From Marinobacter aromaticivorans (GTDB lineage: Bacteria; Pseudomonadota; Gammaproteobacteria; Pseudomonadales; Oleiphilaceae): DNA of 64,000 nucleotides. Numbering within the stretch: position 1 is the first letter of the stretch; every line of letters starts with the position of its first letter. Location of the stretch: positions 310,001-374,000 of the forward strand of contig NZ_NIHD01000003.1 of the NCBI RefSeq assembly GCF_002806975.1, read 5' to 3'. Below, piece after piece: positions 47,702 to 57,731 of the stretch. A model generated the notes under the pieces. It was not told the origin of the DNA. It did not search any database and worked only from the letters and a program-made list of their open reading frames with translations. Made by a program: the position numbers and the translations under genes.

Positions 47702-48091
47702 ATGAAAGACACCGAAAATCGGCAAAGAATGATGCGGACTATCGAGAATTCTCTACTAGTATTAAATCAGGGGGAGGACGAACAGCCGGGGCGTCACGAC
47801 GACCTCAGCGTTGCTCCCGAAAAACCTGCGCTGAAGCGGCCCTCACAGTATCGGGTTATGCTTCTGAACGACGATTACACACCCATGGATTTTGTTGTGG
47901 ATGTGTTGATGACATTCTTCGGAATGAATGAAGAGAAGGCGACACAGGTGATGCTGCTCGTCCATACGCAGGGAAAAGCAGTATGCGGGGTGTATACCCG
48001 GGACATCGCGGAAACAAAGGCGGCACAGGTGAACCAGTATTCCTCGGAATGCGAACATCCGCTCCTTTGCGAGATTGAATGTGCGGACTGA
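47702..48091 (+). CDS. clpS: ATP-dependent Clp protease adaptor ClpS
   Basis: About 129 residues with the ClpS core [20 protein letters not shown] and [20 protein letters not shown], which binds N-end residues (Asp in NDDYTPM, His/Met pocket). ClpS delivers proteins with N-terminal Leu, Phe, Trp or Tyr to ClpAP. The start is uncertain; ATG 47729 would give 120 residues. It lies 18 bp before clpA. Confidence 0.95.
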   Translation: MKDTENRQRMMRTIENSLLVLNQGEDEQPGRHDDLSVAPEKPALKRPSQYRVMLLNDDYTPMDFVVDVLMTFFGMNEEKATQVMLLVHTQGKAVCGVYTRDIAETKAAQVNQYSSECEHPLLCEIECAD

Positions 48092-48109
48092 CAGACGGCG
48101 GGGTGGCCC

Positions 48110-50380
48110 ATGCTAAGCAAAGATCTTGAAATTACGCTGAATACGGCCTTCAAAAGTGCCCGCGACAAGCGTCATGAATTTATGACCGTGGAGCATTTAT
48201 TGCTGGCCCTGCTGGAGAACGAATCTGCAGTAGGTGTTCTCAAAGCCTGTGGTGCAGACCTCAAGCAACTTCATGATGAGCTGGTCGAGTTTGTGGATTC
48301 CACAACCCCACTCATTCCCAGTAGTGACGATGAGCGAGAGACCCAGCCAACACTGGGGTTCCAGCGCGTGTTGCAACGTGCGGTTTTTCACGTGCAATCC
48401 TCGGGCAAGAAAGAGGTGACTGGCGCCAACGTGCTGGTTGCCATTTTCAGCGAGCAGGAAAGCCAGGCGGTTTACCTCCTGAAAAAGCAGAGCGTTGCAC
48501 GCATTGACGTTGTTAACTTTGTCTCCCACGGAATTTCCCGTGTGCAGGGAGCGGAAGACCAGAGCAGCGGTGAGCAGATTTCCCACGACGAGACAGGTGA
48601 GGAAGGCGGGCAGTCCAAACCGCTGGAAACCTACGCAACCAACCTGAACGAACAGGCTCGGGAAGGGCGCATTGACCCGCTAATCGGGCGGGAGCACGAA
48701 GTGGAGCGTGTGGTGCAGATTCTGGTGCGCCGTCGCAAGAACAACCCGCTTCTGGTTGGTGAAGCCGGCGTAGGCAAGACCGCTATCGCCGAAGGGCTGG
48801 CCAAGCGCATCGTTGATGGGCAGGTGCCGGATATCATTTCCGATGGGGTGGTTTACTCTCTGGATCTTGGTGCGCTTCTGGCAGGAACCAAGTACCGGGG
48901 CGACTTCGAGAAGCGCCTGAAAGCGTTGCTTGCAGAGTTGAAGAAAGAGAAGCACGCAATTCTGTTCATTGATGAAATCCATACCATCATTGGTGCAGGA
49001 TCCGCCTCTGGCGGTGTTATGGATGCCTCGAACCTGCTCAAGCCGATGCTGAGTTCCGGCGAGATCCGGTGCATTGGCTCCACCACTTACCAGGAATTCC
49101 GCGGCATCTTCGAGAAAGACAGCGCGCTGGCCCGGCGCTTCCAGAAGATTGATGTGAACGAGCCGAGCGTTGAGGATACCTACCAGATCCTCAAGGGGCT
49201 GAAGCCGAATTTCGAAAAGCATCATGATCTGAAATATACCGACCGGGCGCTGCGGGTAGCTGCGGAACTGGCGGATCGCTATATCACCGACCGCCATCTT
49301 CCGGACAAGGCCATTGATGTAATCGATGAAGCCGGGGCGCGACAACGCCTCATGTCGGAAGACAAGCGCCAGACAATCATTGACGCCCCTGAGATTGAGG
49401 AAGTGGTGGCCAAGATCGCGCGTATTCCGCCGAAGAATGTGTCCACCAGTGACAAGGACCTGCTGCGTAATCTGGAGCGGGATCTCAAGATGGTGGTGTT
49501 TGGGCAGGACCCGGCGATCGAGTCGCTGTCGACTGCAATCAAGTTGGCCCGTGCCGGTCTGAAAGCGCCGGAGAAGCCCGAGGGTTCGTTCCTTTTTGCC
49601 GGGCCTACGGGCGTTGGTAAAACGGAAGTGACCCGGCAGCTGGCCAAGGCGCTTGGCGTAGAGCTGGTACGGTTTGATATGTCGGAATATATGGAGAGGC
49701 ACACCGTATCCCGTCTTATTGGTGCGCCTCCCGGATACGTGGGCTACGATCAGGGCGGTCTGTTAACAGAAGCCGTTAACAAGCATCCGCACTGCGTGCT
49801 GTTGCTGGACGAAATCGAGAAGGCGCATCCCGAAGTGTTCAACCTGTTGTTGCAGGTGATGGATCACGGCACCCTGACTGATAACAACGGGCGCAAGGCG
49901 GATTTCCGCCACGTTATCCTGGTGATGACCACCAACGCCGGTGCAGAAAGCATGGCCCGCCGCTCGATTGGGTTCAGCGAGCAGGATCACAGCAGTGACG
50001 GCATGGAAATCATCAGCAAGACCTTCACGCCTGAATTCCGCAATCGCCTGGACAGCATTATCCAGTTCGGTGATTTGCAGAAGGAGACAATCACCCACGT
50101 GGTGGACAAGTTCCTGACCGAGTTGCAGGCCCAGCTTGATGAGAAGCATGTTGTGCTGCATGTGGATGAGGAGGTCAAGTCCTGGCTTGCAGACAAGGGC
50201 TATGATGTAACCATGGGCGCGCGCCCGATGTCGCGTCTGATACAGGACAAGATCAAACGGCCGCTCGCGGAGCAGATCCTGTTCGGTCGGCTGTCCGAGA
50301 AGGGTGGTGATGTGTTTATTCACCTCAAAGGGGATGAGCTGGAATTCGAGTATGAGGATGAGCCTGCGGAAGCCGTTTAA
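48110..50380 (+). CDS. clpA: ATP-dependent Clp protease ATP-binding subunit ClpA
   Basis: 756 residues: Clp N-domain repeats (1-145), first AAA module with [13 protein letters not shown] (about 222) and [12 protein letters not shown], second AAA module with [13 protein letters not shown] (about 500), then the C-terminal small domain. The acidic C-terminal tail is typical. Unfolds substrates for ClpP; with ClpS it completes the N-end-rule pathway whose two transferases are encoded nearby. Confidence 0.97.
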   Translation: MLSKDLEITLNTAFKSARDKRHEFMTVEHLLLALLENESAVGVLKACGADLKQLHDELVEFVDSTTPLIPSSDDERETQPTLGFQRVLQRAVFHVQSSGKKEVTGANVLVAIFSEQESQAVYLLKKQSVARIDVVNFVSHGISRVQGAEDQSSGEQISHDETGEEGGQSKPLETYATNLNEQAREGRIDPLIGREHEVERVVQILVRRRKNNPLLVGEAGVGKTAIAEGLAKRIVDGQVPDIISDGVVYSLDLGALLAGTKYRGDFEKRLKALLAELKKEKHAILFIDEIHTIIGAGSASGGVMDASNLLKPMLSSGEIRCIGSTTYQEFRGIFEKDSALARRFQKIDVNEPSVEDTYQILKGLKPNFEKHHDLKYTDRALRVAAELADRYITDRHLPDKAIDVIDEAGARQRLMSEDKRQTIIDAPEIEEVVAKIARIPPKNVSTSDKDLLRNLERDLKMVVFGQDPAIESLSTAIKLARAGLKAPEKPEGSFLFAGPTGVGKTEVTRQLAKALGVELVRFDMSEYMERHTVSRLIGAPPGYVGYDQGGLLTEAVNKHPHCVLLLDEIEKAHPEVFNLLLQVMDHGTLTDNNGRKADFRHVILVMTTNAGAESMARRSIGFSEQDHSSDGMEIISKTFTPEFRNRLDSIIQFGDLQKETITHVVDKFLTELQAQLDEKHVVLHVDEEVKSWLADKGYDVTMGARPMSRLIQDKIKRPLAEQILFGRLSEKGGDVFIHLKGDELEFEYEDEPAEAV

Positions 50381-50413
50381 TACGGTTGCCGGGCGAGCCT
50401 GAAAGCCACCCAC

Positions 50414-50447
50414 AAAAAAACCGCTGTATTCGTGCAGCGGTTTTTTT
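50414..50447. terminator. bidirectional Rho-independent terminator
   Basis: A run of seven A, stem CCGCTG / CAGCGG with an eight-base loop, then seven T. The A-run makes it work on both strands, ending clpA (plus) and infA (minus), whose stops flank it. Confidence 0.9.
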
Positions 50448-50470
50448 GCTTTTCTGATGTCGCTTTTAAC

Positions 50471-50689
50471 TTAGCGCGCGCGGTATACAATCCGGCCTTT
50501 GCTCAGGTCGTATGGTGTCAACTCAACCTTGACCTTGTCGCCTGTCAGAATGCGGATGTAGTTTTTTCGCATCTTGCCAGAGATGTGGGCGGTCACAACG
50601 TGGCCGTTGCTTAACTCAACGCGGAACATGGTATTTGGAAGGGTATCAACAATAACGCCTTCCATTTCAATGACATCTGATTTCGCCAT
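50471..50689 (-). CDS. infA: translation initiation factor IF-1
   Basis: 72 residues, S1-like OB fold: [46 protein letters not shown] and [18 protein letters not shown], all conserved in IF-1. It blocks the ribosomal A site during initiation. Convergent with clpA and separated by the shared terminator. Its own promoter must lie in the 170-bp gap before bpt. Confidence 0.97.
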   Translation of the reverse strand: MAKSDVIEMEGVIVDTLPNTMFRVELSNGHVVTAHISGKMRKNYIRILTGDKVKVELTPYDLSKGRIVYRAR

Positions 50690-50862
50690 TCAGTAAAAAC
50701 CTCGTTTGGGAATGCTTTCCGTAATTTTAAATTGCGCAATTCTGCCTGATTTGTCGGCGTTTGGCAAAGTGAGTTGGTTATCCGGAGCCAAATGGCACGA
50801 ATCAGGCTTATATCCGGCTTGTTTGCAGTGCCGCCCGTGTGATGACCATTTGATGCTGATAA

Positions 50863-51576
50863 TTAACCGGTTTCAAGCACTCGCCATTGCCCGTCCCGCA
50901 ATGCTTCAATGGGCTGAAAACGGGTCTTGTAGTTCATCTTTCGGCACTGCTGTATCCAGTAGCCGAGGTAGAGGTAGGGCAGCTGGCGCCGGCGTGCTTC
51001 TTCAATTTGCCAGAGAATGGCGAAGGTACCCAGGCTTCGGAGCTCGAAAGCCGGATCAAAAGCGGTGTATATGGCTGACAGACCGTCGTCCAGGGAATCC
51101 AGCGCCGCCAGCGCTATCAGTTGCCCGTCTTTGCGCATTTCCACAAACCAGGAATCCGTGGCGCCTTCCACCAGAAATGAGGTGAACTGTTCCCGCGAGG
51201 GTGGGTACATGTCGCCGTCTTTGTGTCTCAGTTCCACGTAGTTGGCGTAAAGGCGGTAGTAGCTCTCGCTGAATGCTGCCGGTACCAGGGTGCACTCGAT
51301 ATCGCTGTTTTTCTTCATGACGCGGCGCTGGCCGCGATCCGGGCGAAAATCGCTCACGTTCAGTCGTACCGGGATGCAGGCGTTGCAGCTTTCACAATGG
51401 GGGCGATAATAATGGGACCCGCTGCGCCGGAACCCCAGTGATGTGAGCTGGCTGTATAGCTTTTTGTCGATGTGGGCCCGCGGATCCACAAACATGGTGG
51501 TTGCTTCGCGATCGGGCAGGTAGCTGCAGTCGTGAGCAGGTGTTGCGAAGAATACCAGGGTTCTGAGACTACTCAT
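50863..51576 (-). CDS. bpt: aspartate/glutamate leucyl-tRNA-protein transferase Bpt
   Basis: 237 residues with the arginyl-transferase-type N-terminal Cys motif (CSYLPDREATTMF, CESCNACIPVRL) and the GNAT-like C-terminal half with GYWIQQCRKMNYKTRFQP. Bpt attaches Leu to N-terminal Asp or Glu of proteins, making substrates for ClpS-ClpA. It starts at the base next to the aat stop, so the pair is co-translated. Confidence 0.95.
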   Translation of the reverse strand: MSSLRTLVFFATPAHDCSYLPDREATTMFVDPRAHIDKKLYSQLTSLGFRRSGSHYYRPHCESCNACIPVRLNVSDFRPDRGQRRVMKKNSDIECTLVPAAFSESYYRLYANYVELRHKDGDMYPPSREQFTSFLVEGATDSWFVEMRKDGQLIALAALDSLDDGLSAIYTAFDPAFELRSLGTFAILWQIEEARRRQLPYLYLGYWIQQCRKMNYKTRFQPIEALRDGQWRVLETG

Positions 51577-52290
51577 TCATGCCTCCGGCCCGTGCCATTG
51601 CCAGTTGAATGTCCAGTCGGGCTGATCCGGTTTTCGGTCTGCGTATTCCTCGATTATAGATAAAAACTCGCTTCTGGGAATGGTGCGGGCACCCATGGTG
51701 AGAAGGTGGTGGCTCTCTACCTGGCAGTCCATTATCTGGTAGCCCCATTCCTGCAGCTGGTGGGCGAGGTGAACCATCAGTACTTTGGAGGCGTTGCTTT
51801 CCAGGGAAAACATGGATTCACCGAAGAAGCATTGCCCTATGGCGAGCCCGTACATGCCTCCGGCCAGTTCGCCCTTGTTGTTCCACACTTCTATGGAGTG
51901 GGCTATGCCCTGGCGGTGAAGCCTGGAGTAGCTGGCGATCATGTCATCGGTTATCCAGGTGCCTTCGCTGCGGGTGGTGGCGCACAGGCGGATGATGCGG
52001 CTGAAAACCTGGTCGGCGGTTATATGGAATCGGCGTTGGTTGAGTGTTCGGCGCAGGCTGCGGGAGACGTGGATGTCCTGGGGGTAGAGCACGCACCGGG
52101 GGTTGGGAGACCACCAGAGTATGGGCTGTTCGTCACTGTACCAGGGGAAGATGCCGCTTCGGTAGGCGAGAATCAGGCGTTCTGTGGAGAGGTCGCCGCC
52201 CAGGGCGAGGAGGCCATCGGGGTCGTCGAGGGCTTCTTCCGCTGGGGGGAACCACAGTTGGTCGGGGTCTAGCCAGGGTAGTGAGGTCAT
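51577..52290 (-). CDS. aat: leucyl/phenylalanyl-tRNA-protein transferase Aat
   Basis: 237 residues: FPPAEEALDDPDGLLALGGDLS, YRSGIFPWYSDEQPILWWSPNPR and GGMYGLAIGQCFFGESMFS, all strongly conserved in Aat. It adds Leu or Phe to N-terminal Lys or Arg. Together with Bpt, ClpS and ClpA this window holds a full bacterial N-degron pathway. Confidence 0.97.
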   Translation of the reverse strand: MTSLPWLDPDQLWFPPAEEALDDPDGLLALGGDLSTERLILAYRSGIFPWYSDEQPILWWSPNPRCVLYPQDIHVSRSLRRTLNQRRFHITADQVFSRIIRLCATTRSEGTWITDDMIASYSRLHRQGIAHSIEVWNNKGELAGGMYGLAIGQCFFGESMFSLESNASKVLMVHLAHQLQEWGYQIMDCQVESHHLLTMGARTIPRSEFLSIIEEYADRKPDQPDWTFNWQWHGPEA

Positions 52291-52335
52291 CCTGCTTCAG
52301 TTTTCTACCGAGTTAGTTTTTAACTTGGGCGTATC

Positions 52336-52440
52336 GGCAGGCAGGAAGCGCCTTCTGAAACACGCTGTGAATACGTCCTTGTACGCTTGGCTCCGCCATC
52401 CATGGCTCCGCACAGTTTCAGAAGGCGCTTCCTGCCTGCC
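52336..52440. repeat. 105-bp inverted-repeat element between aat and trxB
   Basis: Two perfect 26-bp arms (52336-52361 and 52415-52440) face each other around a 53-bp centre that has a duplicated GGCTCCG and CCAT unit. It sits in a 242-bp gap between two co-directional genes, at the end of trxB. The form suggests a dispersed non-coding element, able to form a cruciform or a strong RNA hairpin. It is GC-rich with no T-run. Confidence 0.85.
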
Positions 52441-52532
52441 TCATCTGACAAAGGTGAAGGCGAACAGTTTCAGAAAGCTGGCCCCGCCTTCTCATCATAG
52501 GAGGTGGCCAGACCAATATCGCTTAATCAGGT

Positions 52533-53495
<963 letters not shown>

Positions 53496-53617
53496 TCACT
53501 GGATCAATATGTGTCGGGCTCTTTCAGAGCCGTTAATGCGAGGATGGTGGAAAGGCTACCATGAATCCCGAAGGCTTCCATTTGTTTTGGCCAATTCCAC
53601 TGATAACGTTTCGCTAT

Positions 53618-54529
53618 TCACTCGAGCACGGAAACGGTGGTTAGCAGTTGCTGCACCCGTTCTGCGCTTTTGCCCGATTCGCCCTGTTCAAGGCGGTGTT
53701 CTGCAACCGCCGGAAATACCGCCTGGATATCGTCGGGCAAAGCGTGATGTCGCCCTTCCATCAGGGCCCAGGCTTTTGTCGCTCTGAGCAGCCCGAGCCC
53801 GGCTCTGGGTGACAGGCCGTAGAGCAGCCCGGGCATGCGCCTGCTCTGGTCCAGCAGGCGCTGGATGTAATCCAGCAGTGCCGGGCTGGCGGTTACCCGG
53901 TTTACTTCCTCCTGCAGCTTTGCCAGATCGGCCTCGGAAAGCAGGGTGCTCAGCCGGTCGGTCATTAGCCGGCGGTCTTCGCCTTCCAGAAGCTCCCGTT
54001 CGGCTCTGGGGTCGGGGTAGCCAAGCCGTATGCGCATCAGAAAACGGTCGAGCTGGGATTCCGGCAGAGGGTAGGTGCCGCCCTGTTCCGTCGGGTTCTG
54101 GGTTGCGATCACGAAGAACGGGTGTGGCAGCGGGCGGGTTTCTCCTTCTATGGACACCTGGCGCTCTTCCATGGCCTCAAGCAGCGCACTTTGTGTTCTC
54201 GGTGACGCCCGGTTGATTTCGTCCGCCAGTACAAGCTGGGCAAATATGGGGCCGGGGTGGAATATCAGGCTGCCCGCCTGCCTGTCGTACATGGAATAGC
54301 CCAGCACGTCCGCAGGCAGCAGGTCGTTGGTGAACTGGATGCGCTGGTAGCTGAGCCCCATCACCTTTGCCAGTGCGTGGGACAGGGTGGTTTTACCCAT
54401 GCCTGGGATGTCTTCAATCAGCAGGTGGCCTCTGGCTAGCAGACCGCAAAGGGCCAGGCGAACCTGTCGTTCCTTGCCCAGAAGAATCCGGTTTAACTCG
54501 GTTACTACATTGTCCACCAGATTTTTCAT
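53618..54529 (-). CDS. MoxR-type AAA ATPase
   Basis: 303 residues with Walker A IPGMGKTTL, Walker B LADEINRASPRTQSALLEAMEE and sensor region ATQNPTEQGGTYPLPESQLDRF, all marks of MoxR. MoxR ATPases usually sit in an operon with DUF58 and VWA proteins and help assemble metalloenzymes or cell-envelope complexes. Here the next gene downstream is trxB, so the usual partners are missing; aguB lies 8 bp upstream. Confidence 0.92.
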   Translation of the reverse strand: MKNLVDNVVTELNRILLGKERQVRLALCGLLARGHLLIEDIPGMGKTTLSHALAKVMGLSYQRIQFTNDLLPADVLGYSMYDRQAGSLIFHPGPIFAQLVLADEINRASPRTQSALLEAMEERQVSIEGETRPLPHPFFVIATQNPTEQGGTYPLPESQLDRFLMRIRLGYPDPRAERELLEGEDRRLMTDRLSTLLSEADLAKLQEEVNRVTASPALLDYIQRLLDQSRRMPGLLYGLSPRAGLGLLRATKAWALMEGRHHALPDDIQAVFPAVAEHRLEQGESGKSAERVQQLLTTVSVLE

Positions 54530-54536
54530 GCCGGGT

Positions 54537-55472
54537 TCAGTCCCTCACTCGTTTGAGAATATCGCCATAGGCGTCGATGCGCCGGTCTCTGAAGTACGGC
54601 CAGATACGACGAATCGATTCACTGCGGTGGCGATCGAGGGTAACACTCAGGATGCACTCGGTGCTGTCGTCAGCCCGGGCCAGAATCTCGCCCTGGGGGC
54701 CACAGATAAAACTGTTGCCCCAGAACCGGATGCCATCTGATTGCCCCGATGGGTCCGGTTCCGTGCCGACGCGATTCGGCGCCACTACGGGCAGGTTGTT
54801 TGCCACCGCGTGGCCTCGCTGAACGGTAACCCAGGCGTCCAGTTGGCGCGCCTGTTCATCGGGGTCGTCGGTGATGTCCCAGCCGATGGCAGTGGGGTAG
54901 ATCAGTATTTCGGCGCCGGCCAGGGCCATCAGCCGGGCCGCTTCCGGGTACCACTGGTCCCAGCATACCAGAACCCCCAGTTTTCCTACGGAGGTTTCGA
55001 TGGGCGAGAAGCCGTTGCGGCCATCGTTGAACTGCGCGTCTCCCGGGGTGAAATAGAACTTCTCGTAGAAGCCCGGGTCGTCAGGAATGTGCATTTTCCG
55101 GTACAGGCCGGCCATGGAGCCATCACTTTCGATGACCACAGCGGTGTTGTGATAGACACCGTTCATGCGGCGTTCAAAAATCGAGCCCACCATCACCACA
55201 CCCAGTTCCCGGGCCAGGCTTGAAAGCCGCTCGCTGGTGGGGCCGGGGATAGGTTCGGCAAGGTCAAATATTCGGGTGTCTTCGGTCTGGCAAAAATACT
55301 GGGTGGCGTGGAGCTCCTGCAGAATGATCAGTTGAGCCCCGCCTGCCGCAGCTTCCCGAATCAGCATTTCAGTGGTTGCCAGGCTGGCGGCTTTGTCTTT
55401 ACTGCAGGCCTGCTGAACAGCGGCAACTGCGAGTTGCCCGGAATCCCGGGTTTTGGCGGAATTATTGCTCAT
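54537..55472 (-). CDS. aguB: N-carbamoylputrescine amidase AguB
   Basis: 311 residues, nitrilase fold with Glu-Lys-Cys triad: IILQELHATQYFC (Glu), YRKMHIPDDP (Lys), LVCWDQWYPEAARL (Cys). It hydrolyses N-carbamoylputrescine to putrescine, the step after AguA. ATG 55472 overlaps the aguA stop by 4 bp; the longer frame to 55547 lacks conservation. Confidence 0.93.
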   Translation of the reverse strand: MSNNSAKTRDSGQLAVAAVQQACSKDKAASLATTEMLIREAAAGGAQLIILQELHATQYFCQTEDTRIFDLAEPIPGPTSERLSSLARELGVVMVGSIFERRMNGVYHNTAVVIESDGSMAGLYRKMHIPDDPGFYEKFYFTPGDAQFNDGRNGFSPIETSVGKLGVLVCWDQWYPEAARLMALAGAEILIYPTAIGWDITDDPDEQARQLDAWVTVQRGHAVANNLPVVAPNRVGTEPDPSGQSDGIRFWGNSFICGPQGEILARADDSTECILSVTLDRHRSESIRRIWPYFRDRRIDAYGDILKRVRD

Positions 55473-56521
55473 GGCGTGACGACTCCTTGGGGAATCTGCA
55501 TGGTGACGCAGTGCAGGCTGCCATGCTGTTTTATCAGCGGGCGGCAATTGACAGGAATAATTTCCCGGTCAGGGAAGATGCCGCTGAACGTGCGAATGGC
55601 TTCTTCATCCTGGGGCACATCGTATACGGGCAGCAGAACCGCGCCATTGATGATTAAGAAGTTTGCATAGGTTGCCGGAAGGCGTTCGCCTTCGTCGCCG
55701 AATACCGGATCGGGCCAGGGTAATGCAGTCAGTCTGTAAGGTGAACCATCGCGCTGACGGAATTCCTGGAGTTCCTCTTCCATGGCCGCCAGAGCGCTGT
55801 AGTGTTCGTCGGCCACATCCGGGCAGGCCACATAACAGATATGATCCGGAGCACAAAAACGGGCCAGGGTATCAATGTGGCTGTCGGTATCGTCCCCCGC
55901 CAGATAACCGTGATTGAGCCAGAGAATCCGGTCTGTGCCCAGCATTTCAGACAGCAGTTGCTCAATGGCACCACGATCCATGGAGGCATTACGTGTGGGC
56001 GTCAGAAGGCACTCGCTGGTGGTCAACAAGGTTCCTTCGCCATCGGATTCAATGGAGCCGCCTTCCAGAATAAAGTTCACCCGTTGCATGGGTGTGGTTC
56101 CGAATACTCCGAAATTGGCGAGGTGACGGTTGAGAGCATCGTCCTTTTCCCAGGGGAATTTGCCGCCCCAAGCGTTAAAACGAAAATCCAGCAGTATCGG
56201 TTCGCCATCCGCGAAGACGGTAATCGGGCCATGATCACGGGCCCAGGTATCGTTGGCCGGGGCTGGCACGGCGTGCACGCGCCCCGGCAGGCCCTGTTCA
56301 CCGGCCCAGGCATTGAGATCGCGTTCCAGATCCTGGAGCCGGACAACGTGTTCGCAGCTGATCACCAGGTGTTGAAAGCGCAGAACCGAGCGGGCAATTT
56401 CCAGGAATACCGGTTCCACTTCATCCAGGCTTGCCGCCCAGTCGGTACCGGGGTGGGGCCAGGTAAGCACAACGGCACTTTGGGGTGCCCACTCAGCGGG
56501 CAGCACTCGTAGGGATGTCAC
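55469..56521 (-). CDS. aguA: agmatine deiminase AguA
   Basis: 350 residues of the peptidyl-arginine-deiminase family: NDTWARDHGPI, HGYLAGDDTDSHIDTLARF and the catalytic Cys in HGSLHCVTMQIP near the C-terminus. It converts agmatine to N-carbamoylputrescine. GTG 56521 is favoured as start, since AGGTGA lies just upstream; a TTG start at 56545 is less likely. Forms an operon with aguB. Confidence 0.93.
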   Translation of the reverse strand: MTSLRVLPAEWAPQSAVVLTWPHPGTDWAASLDEVEPVFLEIARSVLRFQHLVISCEHVVRLQDLERDLNAWAGEQGLPGRVHAVPAPANDTWARDHGPITVFADGEPILLDFRFNAWGGKFPWEKDDALNRHLANFGVFGTTPMQRVNFILEGGSIESDGEGTLLTTSECLLTPTRNASMDRGAIEQLLSEMLGTDRILWLNHGYLAGDDTDSHIDTLARFCAPDHICYVACPDVADEHYSALAAMEEELQEFRQRDGSPYRLTALPWPDPVFGDEGERLPATYANFLIINGAVLLPVYDVPQDEEAIRTFSGIFPDREIIPVNCRPLIKQHGSLHCVTMQIPQGVVTP

Positions 56522-56614
56522 TTTGCAGTCACCTTGAAATTGCAAAAAGCCGCCATTCTATACAAAGGGCGGCGTATCGTCAGGGTAAGGGCAGAAAACG
56601 CTTTGTTGCGAATC

Positions 56615-56917
56615 TCAGCGCCTGGGCGTCAATACAGTATGGATAACGCGATCGTTCTCGAAATAGACGACAAACCCGGCGTAATGCCATTGGCTGATCG
56701 GTGGCTGCCCGACCGGGCCTTCGACGGAATCCGGCTGGCCCCATGAAGAGCGCACTGAGGCTTGCGACATTCCGGCCCGGGGCAGGTTTTGCTGGCTCCT
56801 GTCGGCCTGACTGCCCACCGGCACGCGCAGCTCTTCTGCAAGGGCGCCGGATACCGGAGCAAGCGTGAGTATCAGTGCCGATGCCAGTGTGCCGGCCAGG
56901 GCTTGTTTTATTGTCAT
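56615..56917 (-). CDS. small exported protein, BamE-like motif
   Basis: 100 residues: signal peptide (1-28, ending ALA), then a short domain with MSQASVRSSWGQPDSVEGPVG and WHYAGFVVYFENDRVIHTVL. The pattern of a helix, GxP, and two strands is reminiscent of SmpA/BamE-type modules, but it has no lipobox. Conserved hypothetical in Pseudomonas-like bacteria as far as I recognise. ATG 56917 has GGAG upstream. Confidence 0.8.
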   Translation of the reverse strand: MTIKQALAGTLASALILTLAPVSGALAEELRVPVGSQADRSQQNLPRAGMSQASVRSSWGQPDSVEGPVGQPPISQWHYAGFVVYFENDRVIHTVLTPRR

Positions 56918-57020
56918 TGATGATTCTCCATTAATGCAGGGGTCGCCGGTAAGCACGCCGGGACATGGATAAAACGTAATATCCGAGAAATACGGGGAAA
57001 AGTCACATATTTTCGCCAGT

Positions 57021-57608
57021 CTACTCTTTTTGCCGCTGGCGAATCTGCCATCGCATCACATGTCGGGCGATTTGCTGACGATCACCATCCTGTATCCGGA
57101 TAAAGCCGGTATGAACCCTTGCTCCGCCTGTTTCGTCGGCCTGCACATCCATAACCTGTGCGATGGCGCGGGGCTGGAAAAGTTCCGGTGGCAGGGTCAT
57201 GCGGACGGCAAGCCTGTCGCCAGTCTGCCATGCTTGCGGGCTGGCAGAAAAGGCCAGGCCGCCTTCGCTCAGAGTGACGTCTTGCCAGTCATCCGGTTGC
57301 AAGGGATTTTGTTGAAAGGCCATAATGCGCGCCAGGGTATCCAGCTTGCCGTTCAGGGACTTTATCAGGCCGGTAAACAGACGATCCTGATCCGCAAGGC
57401 TGGCGAGCTGGGACTTGATATCCTGATCCAGCCGTCTGAATTCAGCTCTCAGGCTCTCGAGATGATCGTCGTTGAGGAAATTGTCGTCGAGCCTGGCTGA
57501 CTGCGGCAGCTTGCGGACTTCCAGGCCAATCCGGTCTTCGATGCGGAAAAAATCCCGACGCTCAGGTAGATCGTCTGCCGGTTCGGTCGGCGTTTCTCGG
57601 GTCTGCAT
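57021..57608 (-). CDS. PilZ-domain protein
   Basis: 195 residues: MQTRETPTEPADDLPERRDFFRIEDRIG gives an RRxxxR-type start, a coiled helical middle (about 45-100), and a beta domain with DVTLSEGGLAFSAS and GDRLAVRMTLPPE, the PilZ fold with D/NxSxxG-like part. PilZ proteins bind cyclic di-GMP. ATG 57608 has GGAG upstream; the longer frame to 57725 would run almost to lolC. Confidence 0.83.
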   Translation of the reverse strand: MQTRETPTEPADDLPERRDFFRIEDRIGLEVRKLPQSARLDDNFLNDDHLESLRAEFRRLDQDIKSQLASLADQDRLFTGLIKSLNGKLDTLARIMAFQQNPLQPDDWQDVTLSEGGLAFSASPQAWQTGDRLAVRMTLPPELFQPRAIAQVMDVQADETGGARVHTGFIRIQDGDRQQIARHVMRWQIRQRQKE

Positions 57609-57731
57609 TCGGGGCTCCGCGAACAAGGATTTCAGCCAGTAGTGAAAGTTTAGCAGTTTCCCGTCGCCCTGAAAGGCTGCGGGGAAATTCCAGACCACGA
57701 TCGACCTGAAGGTAGCGACAGGCACCTCTCC

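Noticed and set aside
48680..49702. Minus-strand open frame of 340 codons opposite clpA
   Set aside because: Shadow of clpA, which shows both AAA modules in the plus frame.
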